Shown here one piece after another: positions 33,535-42,670 of a stretch of 64,000 bases of DNA. Within the stretch, counting starts at the first letter, position 1, and the number at the start of each line of letters is the position of its first letter. A program made the translations under genes and the position numbers. The notes under the pieces were generated by a model, which had not been told where the DNA came from, made no database searches, and worked only from the letters and a program-made list of their open reading frames with translations. Origin of the DNA: Paraflavitalea sp. CAU 1676 (lineage in GTDB: Bacteria > Bacteroidota > Bacteroidia > Chitinophagales > Chitinophagaceae); the NCBI RefSeq assembly GCF_029223285.1, contig NZ_JARHUJ010000001.1, positions 1,054,001 to 1,118,000 of the forward strand, given 5' to 3'.

Positions 33535-34726
33535 GAAACCGGAATTCATGTTCCATCGCATACTGGTAAATGCTCTTCCATTGTTTACCGATAAAGGCTG
33601 CTACCAATAACAATAAAGTTGATTGGGGCTGGTGGAAATTCGTGACCAGCGCCTGCGGTATCCTGATCCTGTAACCGGGGGTGATGAGCAGTCTTGTTTT
33701 GGTAATGATCCTGTCCCATTCCTGTTTTTTCATGTATTGCAGTAGGGAAGTGAGCGCGTATTCTACGGAGATATCATCTGCTTCCAGTTCATAGGCATCC
33801 CATTGGTTGATCTCTAGTGCCGCGGGTTCTATACCGGGCTGCAGGATCGTTTTAACGCCAAGCCAATACAAACTTTCTACCGTGCGTAGGGAAGTGGTGC
33901 CTACTACGGTGATCGGCTTATTGGTGTATTCCAGTATTTGTTGGATCAAGGTAGTGGGCACATCGATGAATTCGGCATGCATGGGATGCCCTTCCATGTG
34001 CTCGCTTTTTACCGGCTGAAAGGTGCCGGCTCCTACGTGGAGTGTTACGTAACTTCGTTGTATGTTTTTCGCATTCAGTTTTTCGAACAGCGATTCGGTG
34101 AAATGCAAACCAGCCGTTGGGGCTGCTACCGAACCTTCGGTACGCGCGTAGATGGTTTGATAACGCTTGGCGTCCGACGCCTCTGCCTGCCTTTTGATGT
34201 AAGGCGGCAGGGGTATCATACCGGCCAGGTGTAGTACTTCGGCAAAGCTGAGGTTGGCGGGTGACCACGAGAGTTCGATGGAAAAACTGTCGCCGATCTT
34301 TTCGAGATAGCGGGCACGCAGTTCGATATGACCTCCTGCGTGGGAGATCGATTTTTCGAGGATCTGTCCGGCTTTCCATTTAGAAAACCCGCCCACGAGG
34401 CACATCCATTGAACACTGCCTTTTTGCGACATGGCCGTGGTGATGTCGGGATAATGAGCGTGGGGTTCGAGGCAAAAGATCTCGATCGAAGCCCCTGTTG
34501 CTTTCTGGAACAGGAGGCGGGCTTCCACCACGCGGGTATTATTAAATAAGAGTAATGAATCGGAAGGCAGGAATTGATCGATGTTCCGATATACGTCTTC
34601 TGTAATTTGTCCTTCTTTGAAGATCAATAGTTTTGAACTGTCTCTTTCCGGCAGCGGGTATTTGGCTATACGTTCGTCCGGCAATTCGTAAGTGAAATCT
34701 TTAATGGCTAAACGCTTGGGATGCAT
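33485..34726 (-). CDS. queA: tRNA preQ1 ribosyltransferase-isomerase QueA
   Basis: Transfers and isomerises the ribose of SAM onto preQ1 in tRNA during queuosine synthesis. 413 residues, longer than the ~345 of E. coli; it carries the long form with insertions seen in Bacteroidota. Blocks: FTYELPDERIAKYPL, SLLLFNNTRVVEARL, SVAAPTAGLHFTESL, TLHVGAGTFQPV and TNFHQPQSTLLLLVAAF. It starts 27 bases after the DUF3052 gene and probably shares its promoter at 35213-35244. It converges with and overlaps the histidine kinase gene by 50 bp. Confidence 0.95.
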   Translation of the reverse strand: MHPKRLAIKDFTYELPDERIAKYPLPERDSSKLLIFKEGQITEDVYRNIDQFLPSDSLLLFNNTRVVEARLLFQKATGASIEIFCLEPHAHYPDITTAMSQKGSVQWMCLVGGFSKWKAGQILEKSISHAGGHIELRARYLEKIGDSFSIELSWSPANLSFAEVLHLAGMIPLPPYIKRQAEASDAKRYQTIYARTEGSVAAPTAGLHFTESLFEKLNAKNIQRSYVTLHVGAGTFQPVKSEHMEGHPMHAEFIDVPTTLIQQILEYTNKPITVVGTTSLRTVESLYWLGVKTILQPGIEPAALEINQWDAYELEADDISVEYALTSLLQYMKKQEWDRIITKTRLLITPGYRIRIPQALVTNFHQPQSTLLLLVAAFIGKQWKSIYQYAMEHEFRFLSYGDGCLLFRQQAFS

Positions 34727-34753
34727 ATTGGGTACGGCATGCGCCGTTGATTT

Positions 34754-35164
34754 TTATCGCTTTGCTTTTGGTACTACTAACTTCAGGCCGCTCCACTGAT
34801 CGCTCACGGCGCACACCTTGATATCTACCAGGTCATGTTGGAGGGCATAAGCGCGGATCACATCTTCTGTTAAGTCGGTGGGAATACCGGCGCTTTTTTT
34901 ATACCAACTGACCCAGGTAATAACGGATGGGTTGCTTTGAAATACCGTTTTCAGGCTCCGCATTTCTGTTTCAAATTGTTTTTTACTGGTCACAAACAGG
35001 TGAATGAGGTCGGGTAGCTCCTTTTTTCCCACCAATTGATGGCTTAGGTCGGCCTCCAGCAACTGGTTGTAATTGTCCGGGGCATGAAGCAGCCACAGCT
35101 TCATGGCTTCCTTGATGCCTAGTTTTTTCAATAATGGGGTACCCGAATAACCGGTTGTTGCCAT
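34754..35164 (-). CDS. DUF3052-like protein
   Basis: 136 residues from the ATG at 35164, where the family start MATTGYSGTPLLKKLGIK begins. A HAPDNYNQLLE and later DLIHLFVTSKKQFE pattern fits DUF3052 proteins, followed by NPSVITWVSWYKKS and a C-terminal WSGLKLVVPKAKR. No enzymatic function is known to me. The longer frame to 35215 would extend past the promoter -7 box, so the shorter start is preferred. Confidence 0.8.
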   Translation of the reverse strand: MATTGYSGTPLLKKLGIKEAMKLWLLHAPDNYNQLLEADLSHQLVGKKELPDLIHLFVTSKKQFETEMRSLKTVFQSNPSVITWVSWYKKSAGIPTDLTEDVIRAYALQHDLVDIKVCAVSDQWSGLKLVVPKAKR

Positions 35165-35212
35165 GTTGTGGGATTTGGTGGGAGAAAACCCTGCCTGTTC
35201 GTCCTGTCGCTG

Positions 35213-35244
35213 CAAATTTACTGGGCATTGTTTAAACGGCCCAA
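35213..35244 (-). promoter_or_regulatory. Promoter of the DUF3052-queA unit
   Basis: On the minus strand TTG (35244-35242) is followed after 21 bases by TAAATTTG (35220-35213), an exact match to the Bacteroidota -7 box. Transcription would start near 35206, giving a leader of about 40 bases. Confidence 0.65.
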
Positions 35245-35334
35245 CAGCCCTTAGGACTGCTTACGGACGGTATTGGCTGAACGGTGCCCTGTCTGAATCT
35301 CCATAAAACCTGGCAATGCACATCGGGCAGGGGC

Positions 35335-35343
35335 TTATCCACA
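35335..35343 (+). promoter_or_regulatory. DnaA-box-like nonamer
   Basis: TTATCCACA is the exact E. coli DnaA-box consensus. A second near-match lies at 35449-35457 (TGTGGAAAA, complement TTTTCCACA). Two sites in one spacer could tie division-gene transcription to DnaA; chance occurrence is possible. Confidence 0.4.
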
Positions 35344-35483
35344 GGTTATGCGCCTGAATTCACAGAAAATACACACGCGAATGAGCTCCCACTTCCTCTC
35401 AAAGCCCGCCAGACCGCCATCATAGCTAATTGCAGATAAATCAAGGCCTGTGGAAAAAATAAAATTTCCAAATCCTCGTTAGA

Positions 35484-35513
35484 AAGTGGGAAAAAGTGTT
35501 ATTTTGTGGTAAT
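35484..35513 (+). promoter_or_regulatory. MraZ operator, three decamer boxes
   Basis: AAGTGGGAAA, AAGTGTTATT and TTGTGGTAAT follow each other at exact 10-base steps, 30 bases upstream of mraZ. MraZ proteins are known to bind direct repeats of the GTGGG type with this spacing in front of their own operon. The -7-like TTATTTTG lies inside boxes two and three, so binding would block transcription. Confidence 0.7.
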
Positions 35514-35543
35514 TAGAAACGATAAGGAGTTAAGTCGTTAAAA

Positions 35544-36014
35544 ATGAATGGCTTTCTAGGTGAATACGAAGCAACTTTGGACGCAAAAGGTCGCTTCCTC
35601 TTACCGGCTGGCTTTAAAAAGCAGCTGCCGGAAGAGGCCGGAAACCAGTTTGTTATTAACAGGGGGTTTGAAAAGTGCCTTACGTTATACCCCATGAAAA
35701 GTTGGGAGCCCATATTTGCTGAGATCGGTAAGTTGAATGATTTTGATCCCAAAGTTCGGGAATTCAGGAGATACTTCTTGAATGGAGCGACGGTTTTAGA
35801 GCTGGATGGTGCGGGGCGGTTGCTGGTTCCTTCCAATTTGAAGGAGCATGCCGGGCTGGAGAAAGACATTGTGTTGGTGGCGGCGATGAACAAAATTGAA
35901 ATCTGGGATAAGGATAAGTACCAAAAGTTCTTTGAATCTTTTTCACCCGACTCTTTCAGTCAATTGGCTCAACAGGTAATGGCGGCCGGCAGTGGTCCGG
36001 GAATTCAGCTTTAA
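35544..36014 (+). CDS. mraZ: Transcriptional regulator MraZ
   Basis: First gene of the division and cell wall cluster; MraZ is a DNA-binding repressor of the cluster. 156 residues with two SpoVT/AbrB-like halves: FLGEYEATLDAKGRFLLPAG (about 3-22) and ATVLELDGAGRLLVPSNLKE (about 76-95); the D-x-x-G-R-x-x-x-P motif occurs in both. The C-terminus KYQKFFESFSPDSFSQLAQQ is typical. Three boxes with decamer spacing lie upstream, fitting autoregulation. rsmH starts 8 bases downstream. Confidence 0.95.
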   Translation: MNGFLGEYEATLDAKGRFLLPAGFKKQLPEEAGNQFVINRGFEKCLTLYPMKSWEPIFAEIGKLNDFDPKVREFRRYFLNGATVLELDGAGRLLVPSNLKEHAGLEKDIVLVAAMNKIEIWDKDKYQKFFESFSPDSFSQLAQQVMAAGSGPGIQL

Positions 36015-36022
36015 GCAAGATC

Positions 36023-36982
36023 ATGAGTGAGCAGGATAACCATAGCGCTGATTTCTCTGCCGATTCATCCGGCGACAATCCGGAATATCATGTTCCGGTG
36101 TTGTTGCAGGAAACGGTAGACGGGCTGCAGATAGAACCAGATGGCATTTATGTGGATTGCACATTTGGTGGTGGCGGTCATTCCAAAGAGATACTGAAAC
36201 GGCTTGGAAAAAACGGGCAATTATTGGCCTTTGATCAGGATGCGGATGCCAGGCGGAACATTCCCGATGATCCCCGGATCGTCTTTGTTCCCCACAACTT
36301 CCGGCACCTGCAGAGGTTTTTGCGGGTTCATAAATTAACACAGGTAAATGGTATCATGGCTGACCTCGGCGTAAGTAGCCACCAGTTTGACGAGGCTGAT
36401 CGCGGATTTTCTATTCGTTTTGAAGGTGATATGGATATGCGAATGGATAAACGGCAAACGTTGACGGCTTTCGAAGTGGTGGATACTTACGATGAGCAGC
36501 GACTGCACAAATTGTTTGAGCAGTATGGCGAAGTGACCAATTCCAAAACACTGGCCAGGACCATTGTACAGGTGCGGGATAAGATGAGCCTTAAAACGAT
36601 TGCCAATTTTAAACAGGCGCTGCATGACGTGGTGAAAGGGAATCCCAACAAGTACTTTGCCCAGGTATTCCAGGCATTGCGCATTGAAGTGAATGATGAA
36701 TTGGGGGCTTTGAAAGAAATGCTGCAACAAATTCCTTCGCTACTAAAGCCTGGAGGTCGTGTTGCCATCATTACGTTCCATTCGCTGGAAGACAGGATCG
36801 TCAAGAACTTCTTCCGTAAAGGCGACACTGAGGAGACGGTAGATACCGATCCTTTTGCCCGTAATGTTCCTGAGGCTCCTTTAAAGGTAATTACCAAAAA
36901 ACCAATCACTGCTTCACCGGTAGAGCTTAAGCGTAACCCGCGTTCGCGGAGTGCCAAGCTCAGGGTGGCCGAAAAGCCGTAA
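36023..36982 (+). CDS. rsmH: 16S rRNA (cytosine1402-N4)-methyltransferase RsmH
   Basis: SAM-dependent methylation of C1402 in 16S rRNA. 319 residues with a short acidic N-terminal extension, then YHVPVLLQETVDGL, motif I YVDCTFGGGGHSKEIL, GIMADLGVSSHQFDEADRGFS (first part of the block), MDMRMD and the C-terminal TFHSLEDRIVKNFFR and RNPRSRSAKLRVAEK. All family blocks are intact. It is followed by a 191-base spacer with a stem-loop before ftsL. Confidence 0.96.
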   Translation: MSEQDNHSADFSADSSGDNPEYHVPVLLQETVDGLQIEPDGIYVDCTFGGGGHSKEILKRLGKNGQLLAFDQDADARRNIPDDPRIVFVPHNFRHLQRFLRVHKLTQVNGIMADLGVSSHQFDEADRGFSIRFEGDMDMRMDKRQTLTAFEVVDTYDEQRLHKLFEQYGEVTNSKTLARTIVQVRDKMSLKTIANFKQALHDVVKGNPNKYFAQVFQALRIEVNDELGALKEMLQQIPSLLKPGGRVAIITFHSLEDRIVKNFFRKGDTEETVDTDPFARNVPEAPLKVITKKPITASPVELKRNPRSRSAKLRVAEKP

Positions 36983-37125
36983 CCCTGCTATGGGATTGTA
37001 TGGCTGGTTATTGCGGGAGGTACTAAGCAGCGTTTCCTGCACTAAGTTTCGAGTTCTTATCATCAAAATAAAGGGTATAAATTCCAATGTCTGTATGAAG
37101 ACCAGGTAGAACATTCAGCAATCTC

Positions 37126-37164
37126 ATTAGCGGTTGAGTGGTGAGTAACTGCTCAGCCGCTAAT
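37126..37164 (+). promoter_or_regulatory. Stem-loop just upstream of ftsL
   Basis: ATTAGCGGTTGAG (37126-37138) pairs with CTCAGCCGCTAAT (37152-37164), 13 bp with one G-U pair and a 13-base loop. It ends 9 bases before the ftsL ATG. There is no T tract, so it is not a standard terminator; it could control translation or mRNA processing. Confidence 0.55.
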
Positions 37165-37173
37165 CTTACAACC

Positions 37174-37530
37174 ATGAACGAAGAAAAAGGACAAGAAGAA
37201 GTAAAGGAAGTGGAGCGTAAACGGGAGCGGAAAAAATTGTTCAGCTATCGCTGGATCGTTAAAAATATTCCGTTCTTCCTGTTCCTGTCGGCTTTGGCAG
37301 TGGTGTATATATACAACGGTCACTATGCAGACAAAACGATCCGGAGCATCAACAAAGTGAGTAAGGAGTTGAAAGAGTTGCAGTACGAGTACAAGACTTT
37401 GAAGAGTGAAGTGATGTTCAGGAGCAAGCAGAGCGAAATGGCAAAAGCGGTAGAGCCGCTGGGCCTGAAAGAGCTGGTAACGCCGCCGGTGGTACTGACC
37501 GACTCGGCAAGCCTGAAAAAAGAAGAATAG
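37174..37530 (+). CDS. ftsL: FtsL-like cell division protein
   Basis: 118 residues from the ATG at 37174 (an upstream in-frame ATG at 37138 lies inside the stem-loop and is unlikely). Charged cytoplasmic start (EEVKEVERKRERKKLF), one helix (IPFFLFLSALAVVYIYN), then a leucine/lysine coiled coil (SINKVSKELKELQYEYKTLK). This is the FtsL architecture: a bitopic divisome protein that recruits FtsW-FtsI with FtsB. Sequence is poorly conserved; position between rsmH and ftsI decides the call. Confidence 0.88.
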   Translation: MNEEKGQEEVKEVERKRERKKLFSYRWIVKNIPFFLFLSALAVVYIYNGHYADKTIRSINKVSKELKELQYEYKTLKSEVMFRSKQSEMAKAVEPLGLKELVTPPVVLTDSASLKKEE

Positions 37531-37568
37531 TATTAAGACGACAACCAAACATATAGATTACCTGGGCC

Positions 37569-39701
37569 TTGGAAGTGAAGCGCGACATATTATGGAGAGT
37601 GTATCTATGCTTTATCGGCATAGTGTTGTTTAGTGTGGTGATCCTGATCAGGGCGGTTTACATTCAGCAGGTGCAGGGTAGTTTCTGGTTGGAGCAGGCG
37701 AAAGAACAACAGCAAAGATTCGTGGAGATCGACGCCGAGCGGGGAACGATCTATAGTGAAGATGGAAGCATGCTGAGCACTTCCATTCCGTTCTTTAACA
37801 TATATATCGATTTTATGGCCGAAGGCCTCCGGGAAAAGAACGGAAAGCGCTTCAAGGATAATATCGATTCTTTGTCGATCAGCCTGGCTGATTACTTCAA
37901 GGATAAAACGGCCACTGAATACAGGCAGCTGTTGCAGAACGGCTACCGGAAGAAGGATCGCTATTTTCTTTTCAAGAAGAATCTGTCGTTCCAGGATTAT
38001 AAAACCCTCCGTACGATGCCGCTGGTAAAACAGGGCAGGGACAAGAGCGGTTTTATTCCCGAAGTGAAAGACAAACGACTGAACCCATTTGGCTTGCTGG
38101 CCAACAGAACGATCGGATTATCGAGAGAATATCTGGATAGCGACGGGAAGATCAGGAACACGAACGTAGGGCTGGAAAAGACCTATGATACGATCCTGAA
38201 AGGGGAGGGCGGCAGACGCCTGATGCGGAAAGTGGCAGCCGGTGTTTTTGTACCGGTAGATGGATCGGAGATCGAGCCGCAGAATGGCAAAGACATCATC
38301 ACCACCCTGGACGTGAACATCCAGGATATCGCGGAAAATGCTTTGCTGAAGGTGCTGACGGAGAATGAATGTGAATATGGTACCGCCCTGGTAATGGAGG
38401 TGAAGACCGGAAAGATCAAGGCCATCGCCAACCTGGGCCGCCGTACGGATGGCACCTACTGGGAGGATATGAACTACGCGATCCGCGCTTCCGAGCCAGG
38501 ATCGACCTTTAAGCTGGCTACCATGTTATCGCTGCTGGAAGATAAGTACATCAACCTCAACCAGCATGTGAACCTCGAAGGTGGTGCGTGGACGGTAAAT
38601 GGCAGAACGGTTTACGACAGTGAGAATCACGGATACGATGTTTCGATAAAAGAGGCTTTTGAAATGAGTTCGAATGTGGGTATGGCTAAGCTGGTGATGG
38701 CCCACTACGCTAAAAAGCCGACTCAGTTTGTGGATCACCTTAAGCGCATGCGATTTCATCAATACTCCGGTATTGATCTGCTGGGGGAAACAACACCGGT
38801 TGTTAAGACCCCTAAGAACAGAAGCTGGAGCGCCACATCACTGCCCTGGATGAGTTTCGGATATGAAGTGCTGGTAAGTCCCCTGCAAACCTTAATGTTA
38901 TATAATGCCATCGCCAATGATGGCAAGATGATGAAACCTTACCTCGTCAATGCCATTAAAGAGAATGGTTTGGTGGTGAAGGAAAATCAGCCAGAGGTGT
39001 TGGAGCAAGCTGTTTGCAATGAGCAAACGTTGAAATTACTGCAGGAGCTTTTAAAGGGGGTGTGTAATGATCCACACGGCACAGGGTTCACGCTTTTCAA
39101 AGGAGCGCCTTATGCCGTGGCGGGTAAAACGGGTACCTCGTTGATGGCAAATGGTGCCAACGGCTACAGGGATCATATTTACCAGTCGTCGTTTGCAGGG
39201 TATTTTCCGGCGGATAACCCCCAGTACAGTTGTATTGTGGTGGTAAAGAACAAACCCTTTGCTCCAGTTTACTACGGCGCCCGGATCGCGGGACCGGTGT
39301 TCAAAGAACTGGCCGACAAACTGTACGCGATCAATGCAGACAAGGATAAGAAAACGATCCCTGCTCCTAAAAAAGACAGTTCTTATTATTTATATGCCGG
39401 CGCTACTGAAGACATGCAACAGGTAATGAAGACGCTGGAGTGGCGCTATAAGGATTCGGCAGGTGTTCATGAATGGACCCGCTTGTATGCCGAGAACTAC
39501 GCACCGGTGATGAACGGACAACCGGTTTCAAAAAAGAATATGCCCGATGTACGGGGCATGGGTTTGAAAGACGCCCTGTACTTGTTGGAGAATATGCAGG
39601 CAAAAGTGATCGTGAGAGGCCGGGGCAAGGTGAAAGTGCAGAGTGTAGAGCCCGGTGCGCCATTTGTGAAGAGCATGCCGGTAACCATCGAATTGAACTA
39701 A
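37569..39701 (+). CDS. ftsI: Penicillin-binding protein FtsI (septal transpeptidase)
   Basis: Cross-links septal peptidoglycan in complex with FtsW. About 710 residues from a TTG at 37569 or a GTG at 37575. One N-terminal helix (about 10-30), dimerisation domain with ERGTIYSEDGSMLSTS, transpeptidase with active-site EPGSTFK, SSN (EMSSNVGMAK) and KTGT (AGKTGTSL), and one C-terminal PASTA domain (NMPDVRGMGLKDAL to the end). A single PASTA is usual for Bacteroidota FtsI. It is 38 bases after ftsL. Confidence 0.95.
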   Translation: MEVKRDILWRVYLCFIGIVLFSVVILIRAVYIQQVQGSFWLEQAKEQQQRFVEIDAERGTIYSEDGSMLSTSIPFFNIYIDFMAEGLREKNGKRFKDNIDSLSISLADYFKDKTATEYRQLLQNGYRKKDRYFLFKKNLSFQDYKTLRTMPLVKQGRDKSGFIPEVKDKRLNPFGLLANRTIGLSREYLDSDGKIRNTNVGLEKTYDTILKGEGGRRLMRKVAAGVFVPVDGSEIEPQNGKDIITTLDVNIQDIAENALLKVLTENECEYGTALVMEVKTGKIKAIANLGRRTDGTYWEDMNYAIRASEPGSTFKLATMLSLLEDKYINLNQHVNLEGGAWTVNGRTVYDSENHGYDVSIKEAFEMSSNVGMAKLVMAHYAKKPTQFVDHLKRMRFHQYSGIDLLGETTPVVKTPKNRSWSATSLPWMSFGYEVLVSPLQTLMLYNAIANDGKMMKPYLVNAIKENGLVVKENQPEVLEQAVCNEQTLKLLQELLKGVCNDPHGTGFTLFKGAPYAVAGKTGTSLMANGANGYRDHIYQSSFAGYFPADNPQYSCIVVVKNKPFAPVYYGARIAGPVFKELADKLYAINADKDKKTIPAPKKDSSYYLYAGATEDMQQVMKTLEWRYKDSAGVHEWTRLYAENYAPVMNGQPVSKKNMPDVRGMGLKDALYLLENMQAKVIVRGRGKVKVQSVEPGAPFVKSMPVTIELN

Positions 39702-39742
39702 CAACAATAATTTATTGAACCCTTTCAACAAGGGAGAAGTAT

Positions 39743-41209
39743 ATGGCAATATTACAGGACATATTATATAAGGTAAGGATCCGCTCTGTACACGGTAATA
39801 CCGGTGTAGAGGTGAAGGGCCTTCATATAGATTCCCGTAAAGTGGGTAAGGGGGATGTGTTCATTGCCATTAAAGGGGTTGCTGCCGATGGACATCAGTA
39901 TATCGACAGCGTGATCGAAAAAGGGGCCGCTGCCGTGGTTTGTGAAGTGATGCCGGCTTCTTTGAAAGAGGGTGTTACGTATGTGCAGGTGGAGAACAGC
40001 GGAGAAGCAGCGGGTTACCTGGCCCACAACTTTTATGGCCAGCCTTCCGAGAAGGTAAAGCTGGTAGGGGTTACAGGCACCAATGGTAAAACGACCATCG
40101 CGACGCTCATGTTCAAATTGTTTTCGGGTCTTGGTTATAAGTGCGGGTTGCTGAGTACGGTGGAGAATCATATCGGCAACGAGGTGATACCCGCTACCCA
40201 TACGACGCCGGATGCCATCAGCCTGAACGCCTTGCTGAAACAAATGGTAGATGCGGGATGCACCCATGTATTCATGGAAACCAGTTCGCACGCCATCCAT
40301 CAGCACCGTACTGCCGGGTTGAAATATGTGGTCGGGATCTTCAGTAATATCACGCACGACCACCTGGATTATCATAAAACGTTTGACGAATACATCCGTG
40401 TAAAGAAGTCGTTCTTCGATTCATTGCCATCGGAAGCGCACGCTATCTCGAATGCCGATGACAAAAGAGGTGCAGTGATGTTGCAGAATACACAGGCCCA
40501 TAAATATCTGTATAGCCTGCGTACGATGGCGGAATTCAAAGGAAAGATACTGGAGAATGGCCTCACCGGGCTGGTGATGATCATCAACGACCAGGAAGTT
40601 CATTTCCGGCTCATCGGTGAATTCAATGCTTATAACCTGCTGGCAGTGTACGGTGCAGCCGTTTGCCTGGGTGAAGATAAATTCGAAGTGCTGCGGGTGT
40701 TGAGTGAGTTGAGTGGTGCCGAAGGACGGTTCGATTACGTGATCTCGTCGAAAGACAGGGTGATCGGAATAGTGGACTATGCGCATACACCCGATGCTTT
40801 ACTGAATGTGCTGGCGACTATTAAAGGACTTCGCAAAGGCCATGAGCAGATCATTACGGTGGTTGGCTGCGGCGGCGACCGCGATAAAACGAAGCGGCCT
40901 GTGATGGGAGATGTAGCCTGCGAGCATAGTGACCGGGTGATCTTTACCTCCGACAATCCACGCAGTGAGGATCCCGAGCAGATCTTACGCGATATGGAGG
41001 CTGGATTGAACACGGCTGCCAAGAGAAAATACATCGCGATCGTTGACAGGCACGAAGCCATCAAAGCGGCGATCAGTATGGCCAATGCGGATGATATCGT
41101 GTTGATCGCGGGTAAGGGACATGAGAAGTACCAGGAGATCAAAGGGGTGAAACATCCTTTCGACGACAAGCAGGTGCTGGCAGAAATGTTCTCACTTTTT
41201 GAAAGATAA
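39743..41209 (+). CDS. murE: UDP-MurNAc-tripeptide synthetase MurE
   Basis: Adds the third amino acid to UDP-MurNAc-L-Ala-D-Glu. 488 residues: HIDSRKVGKGDVFIAIKG, ATP loop GVTGTNGKTTIATL, Lys-carbamate region, ETSSHAIHQHRT and DNPRSEDPEQIL. The DNPR motif indicates meso-diaminopimelate as substrate. The start ATG has a purine-rich AGGGAGAAG upstream. murF does not follow, as expected for this phylum. A long spacer with a stem-loop separates it from mraY. Confidence 0.96.
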   Translation: MAILQDILYKVRIRSVHGNTGVEVKGLHIDSRKVGKGDVFIAIKGVAADGHQYIDSVIEKGAAAVVCEVMPASLKEGVTYVQVENSGEAAGYLAHNFYGQPSEKVKLVGVTGTNGKTTIATLMFKLFSGLGYKCGLLSTVENHIGNEVIPATHTTPDAISLNALLKQMVDAGCTHVFMETSSHAIHQHRTAGLKYVVGIFSNITHDHLDYHKTFDEYIRVKKSFFDSLPSEAHAISNADDKRGAVMLQNTQAHKYLYSLRTMAEFKGKILENGLTGLVMIINDQEVHFRLIGEFNAYNLLAVYGAAVCLGEDKFEVLRVLSELSGAEGRFDYVISSKDRVIGIVDYAHTPDALLNVLATIKGLRKGHEQIITVVGCGGDRDKTKRPVMGDVACEHSDRVIFTSDNPRSEDPEQILRDMEAGLNTAAKRKYIAIVDRHEAIKAAISMANADDIVLIAGKGHEKYQEIKGVKHPFDDKQVLAEMFSLFER

Positions 41210-41234
41210 TAATTACGGACGGTTCCATATAAAG

Positions 41235-41364
41235 CCAGGAGTAAAAAAGAGTAGGGGAAGCGAAGAGATGACCATTGAAGATGTTGATCGTATTTATGAC
41301 TCGACGAAACCCTTGAACGAAAGAAGCTTACCTCTCTTTTCTTTTTCTGCTCTTTAATTCCTGG
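41235..41364 (+). promoter_or_regulatory. Long-range stem in the murE-mraY spacer
   Basis: CCAGGA (41235-41240) and GAGTAGGGGAAG (41249-41260) can pair with CTTTTTCTGCTC (41341-41352) and TCCTGG (41359-41364), the longer helix with four G-U pairs. The structure closes 14 bases before the mraY ATG and loops out about 80 bases. Confidence 0.45.
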
Positions 41365-41378
41365 TCAAACAAGCCAAC

Positions 41379-42656
41379 ATGTTGTATTCTTTATTCGAGT
41401 GGTTCAAGGAGGCGGGAGTAAAATTCCCGGGTAGTGCACTGTTCCAGTTCATTACTTCGAGGGTTTTGATAGCGGTGATCTTATCGCTGGTGATCTCGGC
41501 TGTGTTTGGCAAAAAGCTGATCAATTACCTCCGTAAGCGGCAGGTGGGCGAATCGGTGCGTGACCTGGGTTTAGCGGGCGAGCAACAAAAGAAGGGTACC
41601 CCAACTATGGGTGGGCTCATCATCATCCTGGCGATCCTGGTACCTACGCTGTTGCTGGCCGATCTGAATAAAGCCTATATCCGCGTGATGATCTTCACGA
41701 CGATCTGGCTGGGTATCGTTGGTTTTATCGATGACTACCTGAAGCTGCGTGCCAAGCGAATTGCCCAGCAGCAAGGGATTCCCTATAAGAAAGGTGATAA
41801 GGACGGACTGGCAGGATGGTTCAAGGTGTTGGGACAGGTAGTGTTGGGTATAGTGGTAGGCACCGTGCTGATGTTCAATGACAATACGAAAGTTTGGCGG
41901 GAATATACCGGCGTGGTGAAGCCTGGCGACACCACGATCATCAAGAGAACGCTGGACGGACAGGCAAAATACTTTGTTGAGGCGAATGAACCCATTACGA
42001 CGATCCCATTTGTGAAGTCGCATGAGTTCAACTATTCGAAGCTGCTGCCCGAGGCGCTGCGCGGCTTTACCTGGATACTGTATGTGGTCGTGGTGATCTT
42101 TATCATCACAGCGGTGTCGAACGGGGCGAATATTACAGATGGTATTGACGGACTTGCGGGCGGTGTGAGTGCGATCATTGGAGCCTGTCTTGGCATATTT
42201 GCCTATGCCAGCGGCAACCTGCGGTTTGCCGAGTACCTCAACATCATGTACATCCCCAACCTGGGCGAGCTATCGATATTCATTGGAGCCCTGATAGGAG
42301 CCTGCGTGGGTTTCCTCTGGTACAATGCCTATCCGGCCCAGGTGTTTATGGGCGATACGGGCAGTCTGACCCTGGGTGGTATCATTGCTGCCCTGGCGAT
42401 TATTGTAAGAAAGGAATTGTTGATCCCGATATTCTGTGGTGTGTTCCTGGTAGAAGTGCTGAGTGTGACACTGCAGGTGAGTTATTTCAAATACACGAAG
42501 AAGAAGTATGGTGAGGGGCGAAGGATCTTTCTCATGAGCCCGTTACACCACCATTACCAGAAGTTGGGTTACCATGAAGCGAAGATCGTGACGAGGTTTT
42601 GGATCGTGACCATTCTGTGCATCGTGTTTGCGATCGTTACATTGAAGATCAGGTAG
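41379..42656 (+). CDS. mraY: Phospho-MurNAc-pentapeptide translocase MraY
   Basis: Makes lipid I from UDP-MurNAc-pentapeptide and undecaprenyl phosphate. 425 residues, longer than the ~360 of E. coli because of an insert after the fourth helix (about 150-215), usual in Bacteroidota. About ten helices. Motifs: [49 protein letters not shown], and the end [17 protein letters not shown]. These include the catalytic Asp residues and HHH loop. Confidence 0.96.
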   Translation: MLYSLFEWFKEAGVKFPGSALFQFITSRVLIAVILSLVISAVFGKKLINYLRKRQVGESVRDLGLAGEQQKKGTPTMGGLIIILAILVPTLLLADLNKAYIRVMIFTTIWLGIVGFIDDYLKLRAKRIAQQQGIPYKKGDKDGLAGWFKVLGQVVLGIVVGTVLMFNDNTKVWREYTGVVKPGDTTIIKRTLDGQAKYFVEANEPITTIPFVKSHEFNYSKLLPEALRGFTWILYVVVVIFIITAVSNGANITDGIDGLAGGVSAIIGACLGIFAYASGNLRFAEYLNIMYIPNLGELSIFIGALIGACVGFLWYNAYPAQVFMGDTGSLTLGGIIAALAIIVRKELLIPIFCGVFLVEVLSVTLQVSYFKYTKKKYGEGRRIFLMSPLHHHYQKLGYHEAKIVTRFWIVTILCIVFAIVTLKIR

Positions 42657-42670
42657 TAGAAACATACATA

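Larger units (their letters stand above)
35165..35543. other. Divergent regulatory spacer upstream of the dcw cluster
   Basis: About 380 bases without a gene. It carries the DUF3052-queA promoter (35213-35244), two DnaA-box-like nonamers (35335-35343 and 35449-35457), three MraZ-like boxes (35484-35513) and an overlapping -7-like TTATTTTG (35499-35506). Confidence 0.7.

Noticed and set aside
35165-35543. Replication origin
   Set aside because: Only two DnaA-like boxes, no AT-rich unwinding region of note and no dnaA, dnaN or rpmH nearby.
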